A stretch of DNA of 6,325 bases. Origin: Propionibacterium sp. Its GTDB lineage: Bacteria; Actinomycetota; Actinomycetes; Propionibacteriales; Propionibacteriaceae. Shown here piece after piece: positions 1-6,325 of the stretch (position 1 is the first letter of the stretch; every line of letters begins with the position of its first letter). Both the position numbers and the translations under genes were made by a program. The notes beneath the pieces were generated by a model. That model ran no database searches. It was not told where the DNA came from and saw only the letters and a program-made list of their open reading frames with translations. The DNA is taken from the NCBI GenBank assembly GCA_012719335.1, contig JAAYAO010000077.1, forward strand, positions 1 to 6,325. Reading direction: 5' to 3'.

Positions 1-3
1 GAC

Positions 4-889
4 ATGGAAGGCACCCACATCGACCGGGCGCGGGTTCTGATCGAGGCGCTGCCCTACATACAGGCCTACCACGGCAAGACCGTGGTGGTCAAGTACGGCG
101 GCAACGCGATGATCGACGACAGCCTGAAGAAGGCCTTCGCCGAGGACATCGTCTTTCTGCGCCGCTGCGGGCTGCACCCGGTGGTGGTGCACGGCGGCGG
201 GCCGCAGATCTCGTCGATGCTCGACCGGCTCGGCATCCATTCGGAGTTCAAGGGCGGCCTGCGGGTCACCACCCCCGAGGCGATGGACGTGGTGCGGATG
301 GTGCTGGTCGGTCAGGTGGGTCGCGAGTTGGTCAACCTGATCAACGCGCACGGCCCGCTCGCGGTCGGCCTGTCGGGTGAGGACGGCCAACTCTTCCGCG
401 CCCAACGCCGCGGCACCGTCGTCGACGGTGAGGACGTCGACCTCGGCCTGGTCGGGGAGGTCGCCGATGTGCGTCCCGAGGGGGTGCGCGACCTGATCGA
501 CGCCGGTCGGATTCCGGTGGTGGCCACCGTCGCCCCCGACGACCGGGGGCAGGTGCACAACGTGAACGCCGACACCGCCGCGGCCGCCCTGGCCGTGGCG
601 CTGGGGGCCGACAAATTGGTGGTGCTGACCGACGTGGAGGGGCTTTACCGGGATTGGCCGGCCTCCACCGAGGTGATCCACGAGATCACCGCCGCCGAAC
701 TGCGCGCACTGATCCCGACCCTGGCCTCGGGCATGGTGCCCAAGATGGAGGCCTGCCTGGCCGCGGTCGACGGCGGGCTGCCGCGGGCCTCGGTGATCGA
801 CGGCCGGGTCAAACACAGCCTGTTGTTGGAGATCTTCACCGACGCCGGCATCGGTACCCAGGTGGTGGCCGACGAAACGGAGCAGGACG

Positions 890-897
<8 letters not shown>
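4..897 (+). CDS. argB: Acetylglutamate kinase
   Basis: Cytoplasmic N-acetyl-L-glutamate kinase, the second step of arginine synthesis: it transfers the gamma-phosphate of ATP to N-acetylglutamate. The 297-residue length is normal for the family. Amino acid kinase motifs occur in order: KYGGNAM (30-36) and HGGGPQI (63-69) for phosphate binding, GLRVTT (85-90), GLSGEDG (122-128), NVNADTAA (186-193) for substrate, TDVEGLY (209-215), and [10 protein letters not shown] (242-251), whose Lys247 corresponds to the conserved catalytic lysine. The roughly 25 residues before the first motif ([14 protein letters not shown]) match the N-terminal helix of hexameric, arginine-inhibited enzymes, so feedback inhibition by arginine is inferred. 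The ATG at base 4 fits the family start, but only three bases precede it, so its ribosome site cannot be seen and a longer start is not formally excluded. Its end overlaps argD by 8 bases. Identification is secure. Confidence 0.97.
879..887 (+). promoter_or_regulatory. Ribosome binding site of argD inside the end of argB
   Basis: GGAG at 879-882 lies 7 bases before the argD ATG at 890, and a second purine stretch AGGA at 884-887 lies too close to be optimal. Both are within the last argB codons. This supports the ATG at 890 and coupled translation of argD from ribosomes finishing argB. Confidence 0.6.
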
Positions 898-3036
<2,139 letters not shown>

Positions 3037-3043
3037 TCCGACC

Positions 3044-5121
<2,078 letters not shown>

Positions 5122-5128
5122 GGTCCGA

Positions 5129-5168
5129 ACCGTCCTTGCCGAACTTGTCCACGCCAATCGGGGACGGT
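5129..5168 (+). terminator. Possible weak hairpin after argH, no U-tract
   Basis: ACCGTCC (5129-5135) pairs perfectly with GGACGGT (5162-5168), and CCGA (5139-5142) with TCGG (5158-5161). This gives an 11-pair stem with a 3-base bulge and a 15-base loop, starting 7 bases after the argH stop. No run of T follows, so it is not a classical intrinsic terminator; a U-less or Rho-assisted end of the arg transcript is the most it could be. The right arm can also pair with a downstream copy at 5230-5239. Confidence 0.3.
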
Positions 5169-5197
5169 GGTGGCCCGGTCCCGCGGGATTCTCCCGA

Positions 5198-5232
5198 GGT
5201 TTCGACGCGGGCACTGCGTGCCCGGCTCAACC
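5198..5232 (+). repeat. Palindromic repeat, copy 1
   Basis: The 35-base unit begins GGTTTCGAC and ends GGCTCAACC. The inner stem is CGGGCAC (5208-5214) against GTGCCCG (5218-5224) with the 3-base loop TGC. The outer stem pairs GGTT with AACC and GA with TC, leaving the TC at 5202-5203 bulged. Copy 2, read on the opposite strand, has the same layout with a different inner stem sequence. Confidence 0.65.
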
Positions 5233-5282
5233 ACCGTCCAGGGGCGACCCACGCGCCGAACAGCACGTGCCCGGCTTCCTCG

Positions 5283-5403
5283 CACGCCGGTTGAGGAAGA
5301 TGTGCTGGACCCCTCTCAGGCTGGTCAAGGACACACTCTGGGCTCTCCCTCACGCTGGGTTGAGGCGCACGCTGGGTTCTCTCCCACGTTGGTTGAGCAG
5401 GTT
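5283..5403 (+). repeat. Degenerate tandem array, 17-base unit with 34-base period
   Basis: Units begin at 5283, 5301, 5317, 5334, 5351, 5368 and 5385, so spacing is 16-18 bases. Two unit types alternate. Odd units resemble CACGCTGGTTGAGGAAG (5283, 5317, 5351, 5385); even units resemble CACGCTGGGTTCTCTCC (5301, 5334, 5368). The odd units recur at exactly 34 bases. The best-conserved part is CACGCTGG, and the first units are the most diverged. The last odd unit merges into palindrome copy 2, which supplies a further CACGCTGG at 5404. The period is not a multiple of three, which argues against coding. Confidence 0.55.
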
Positions 5404-5430
5404 CACGCTGGCGTGAACCGTGTCGAAACC
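5391..5430 (-). repeat. Palindromic repeat, copy 2 (opposite orientation)
   Basis: The 40-base unit begins GGTTGAGC and ends GTGTCGAAACC. Its core is a perfect inverted repeat, GGTTCACGC (5400-5408) and GCGTGAACC (5411-5419), separated by TG. The outer stem pairs GGTT with AACC and GA with TC, with a GA bulge at 5425-5426, mirroring copy 1 on the other strand. Transcribed, it would form a strong hairpin of about 8 pairs with a CUGG loop between argH and tyrS. No U-run follows it. Confidence 0.7.
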
Positions 5431-5493
5431 CGTCCTCGGGCTGCGAACCGGTCGACGAACCGATATCCCCGCGCGCGACCGGAGCACCGGCGA

Positions 5494-5499
5494 TAAGGT
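5494..5499 (+). promoter_or_regulatory. Possible tyrS -10 box or Shine-Dalgarno site
   Basis: TAAGGT fits the actinobacterial -10 pattern TANNNT and ends 7 bases before the tyrS GTG, so transcription could begin at or next to the start codon (leaderless mRNA). No good -35 is seen at the usual distance. The AAGG within it (5495-5498) could instead act as a ribosome binding site 8 bases from the GTG if transcription starts further upstream. A 6-base inverted repeat (GCACCG 5484-5489, CGGTGC 5500-5505) brackets it. Confidence 0.4.
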
Positions 5500-5506
5500 C
5501 GGTGCC

Positions 5507-6325
5507 GTGAACGCACTGCTCGAAGAACTCCAATGGCGTGGCCTGGTGGCCGACTCGACCGATGTGGACGCGCTCAGCGCCCACCTGGACGAGGGCTCGA
5601 TCACGTCCTATGTGGGCTTCGACCCGACCGCGTCCAGCCTGCACATCGGGCACTTGGTGCAGTTGATGGTGGTGCGCCACCTGCAGGCGGCCGGGCACAA
5701 CCCGCTGCTGTTGGTGGGCGGCTCGACCGGGCTGATCGGGGATCCGAAACAGACCGGCGAACGGGTGATGAACGCCGAGGACGTGGTGGCCGGCTGGGTC
5801 GAGCAACTGCGCGAGCAGATGAGCGCCTACGTCGACCTGGACGGGCCGAACCCGGTGCGGTTCGTGAACAACTACGACTGGACGGCCACCCTGTCGACCC
5901 TCGACTTCCTGCGGGATGTCGGCAAGCACTTCTCGGTGAACCGGATGCTCGCCCGCGACGTGGTGGCCCGCCGGCTGGAGAGCGGGATCTCCTACACCGA
6001 GTTCAGCTACGTGCTGTTGCAATCCCTGGACTACCGCGAGCTGTACCGCCGGCACGGGGTGACCCTGCAAACCGGGGCTCAGGATCAGTGGGGCAACATC
6101 ACCGCCGGCATCGACTTCATCCGCCGCACCGAGGGGGCCTCGGTGCACGGGCTGGTCACCCCGCTGCTGACCAAGGCCGACGGTACGAAGTTCGGCAAGA
6201 CCGAGAGCGGCACGGTGTGGATCGACGCAGAGCTGACCTCCCCCTACGCCTTCCACCAGTTCTTCCTCAATGCCGAGGACGCGAAGGTGATCGACTACCT
6301 GAAGGTGTTCAGCCCCCGCGACCGC
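5507..6325 (+). CDS. tyrS: Tyrosyl-tRNA synthetase, N-terminal part (runs off window)
   Basis: Class I aminoacyl-tRNA synthetase that activates tyrosine with ATP and charges tRNA-Tyr in the cytoplasm. The window holds 273 codons with no stop, against about 420 in complete enzymes, so most of the anticodon-binding region and the C-terminal S4-like domain are missing. Visible motifs are YVGFDPTASSLHIGH (35-49) with the HIGH signature at 46-49 and Tyr35 in the tyrosine pocket, SYTEFSYVLLQS, QTGAQDQWGNITAG (188-201), and the KMSKS-equivalent KFGKT (228-232). The GTG start is chosen because the first residues (NALLEELQWRGL) match the family's N-terminus; no ATG or plausible earlier start lies in frame. 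It reads in the same direction as the arg operon but is separated from argH by 385 bases of repeats, so it probably has its own promoter. One substitution in the QxGGSDQWGN motif is noted as a finding. Confidence 0.95.
   Translation, partial: MNALLEELQWRGLVADSTDVDALSAHLDEGSITSYVGFDPTASSLHIGHLVQLMVVRHLQAAGHNPLLLVGGSTGLIGDPKQTGERVMNAEDVVAGWVEQLREQMSAYVDLDGPNPVRFVNNYDWTATLSTLDFLRDVGKHFSVNRMLARDVVARRLESGISYTEFSYVLLQSLDYRELYRRHGVTLQTGAQDQWGNITAGIDFIRRTEGASVHGLVTPLLTKADGTKFGKTESGTVWIDAELTSPYAFHQFFLNAEDAKVIDYLKVFSPRDR

Larger units (their letters stand above)
5193..5440. repeat. Composite palindromic repeat locus (REP/MITE-like)
   Basis: The outer ends are inverted copies of each other. CCCGAGG (5193-5199) runs into TTTCGAC (5200-5206) on the left; GTCGAAA (5422-5428) is followed after CCCGT by CCTCGGG (5434-5440) on the right. 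Each end belongs to a palindrome of the same family, facing in opposite directions, and the interior is a degenerate tandem array containing the same GGTTGAG half-motif. No target-site duplication is evident and there is no coding capacity for a transposase, so any mobility would need a protein from elsewhere. Similar GGTTTCGA...CTCAACC palindromes recur between genes in several actinobacterial genomes as I recall; membership in such a family is inferred. Confidence 0.55.
5122..5506. other. Gene-free interval between argH and tyrS, rich in repeats
   Basis: This 385-base stretch carries no coding region I can support. It contains a possible hairpin close to the argH stop, two related palindromes in opposite orientation, a degenerate tandem array between them, and the presumed tyrS expression signals at its right end. 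By eye it is less GC-rich than the flanking genes. I see no tRNA, no T-box-like leader before tyrS and no obvious ARG box. One open frame crosses it (+ strand, 5167-5496, GTG start), but it runs through the repeats and resembles no family I know. Confidence 0.8.

Noticed and set aside
5179..5188. TCCCGCGGGA, a perfect 10-base palindrome
   Set aside because: Short GC-only palindromes are expected by chance in DNA of this composition; nothing around it gives it a role.
5283..5430. CRISPR array
   Set aside because: The units are contiguous and degenerate, with 16-18 base spacing and no unique spacers of 30-40 bases; no cas gene is present.
5167..5496. 109-codon + strand open frame in the argH-tyrS spacer
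   Set aside because: It consists largely of translated repeats with a 17/34-base period that changes frame, has no ribosome site, begins with a GTG in a GC-rich arm of an inverted repeat, and resembles no family.
5420..5506. In-frame GTG at 5420 as an upstream tyrS start
   Set aside because: It lies inside palindrome copy 2, would add 29 residues unlike any TyrS N-terminus, and lacks a ribosome site.
5122..5506. ARG box or T-box leader in the spacer
   Set aside because: I found no AT-rich imperfect palindrome of the ARG-box type and no T-box specifier or antiterminator sequence before tyrS.

Overview
The window is high-GC DNA (roughly 70% by eye) from an actinobacterium. Five genes on the + strand overlap or nearly touch, all five end in TGA, and the next gene uses a GTG start. 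The protein sequences resemble mycobacterial, corynebacterial and propionibacterial homologues as I remember them. I cannot name the genus; the intergenic repeats make me lean towards a Propionibacteriaceae or Nocardioidaceae type organism, which is only an impression.

Bases 4-5121 are the distal part of an arginine biosynthesis operon in the order argB, argD, argF, argR, argH. ArgB phosphorylates N-acetylglutamate, ArgD makes N-acetylornithine from the semialdehyde, ArgF carbamoylates ornithine and ArgH splits argininosuccinate to arginine and fumarate. ArgR is the arginine-responsive repressor. Junctions are tight: 8-base overlap, 4-base overlap, 7-base gap and 1-base overlap. This implies one transcript with translational coupling. 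The promoter, and presumably argC and argJ, lie upstream of the window. argG (argininosuccinate synthase), which in many actinobacteria sits between argR and argH, is not there.

Bases 5122-5506 hold no convincing gene. They contain a possible weak hairpin after argH, then a composite repeat locus at about 5193-5440. The locus has two palindromes of one family in opposite orientation (5198-5232 and 5391-5430). Between them is a degenerate tandem array with a 17-base unit and a 34-base higher-order period (5283-5403). The outer ends form near-perfect terminal inverted repeats, so the locus looks like a small non-autonomous palindromic element (REP/MITE-like).

Bases 5507-6325 are the first 273 codons of tyrS (tyrosyl-tRNA synthetase), starting at GTG and running off the window. 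A TAAGGT box sits 7 bases before this GTG, so it could be a leaderless promoter, a Shine-Dalgarno site, or both.

The genes themselves are ordinary core metabolism. The material worth a second look is the intergenic repeat structure and the absence of argG from the cluster.
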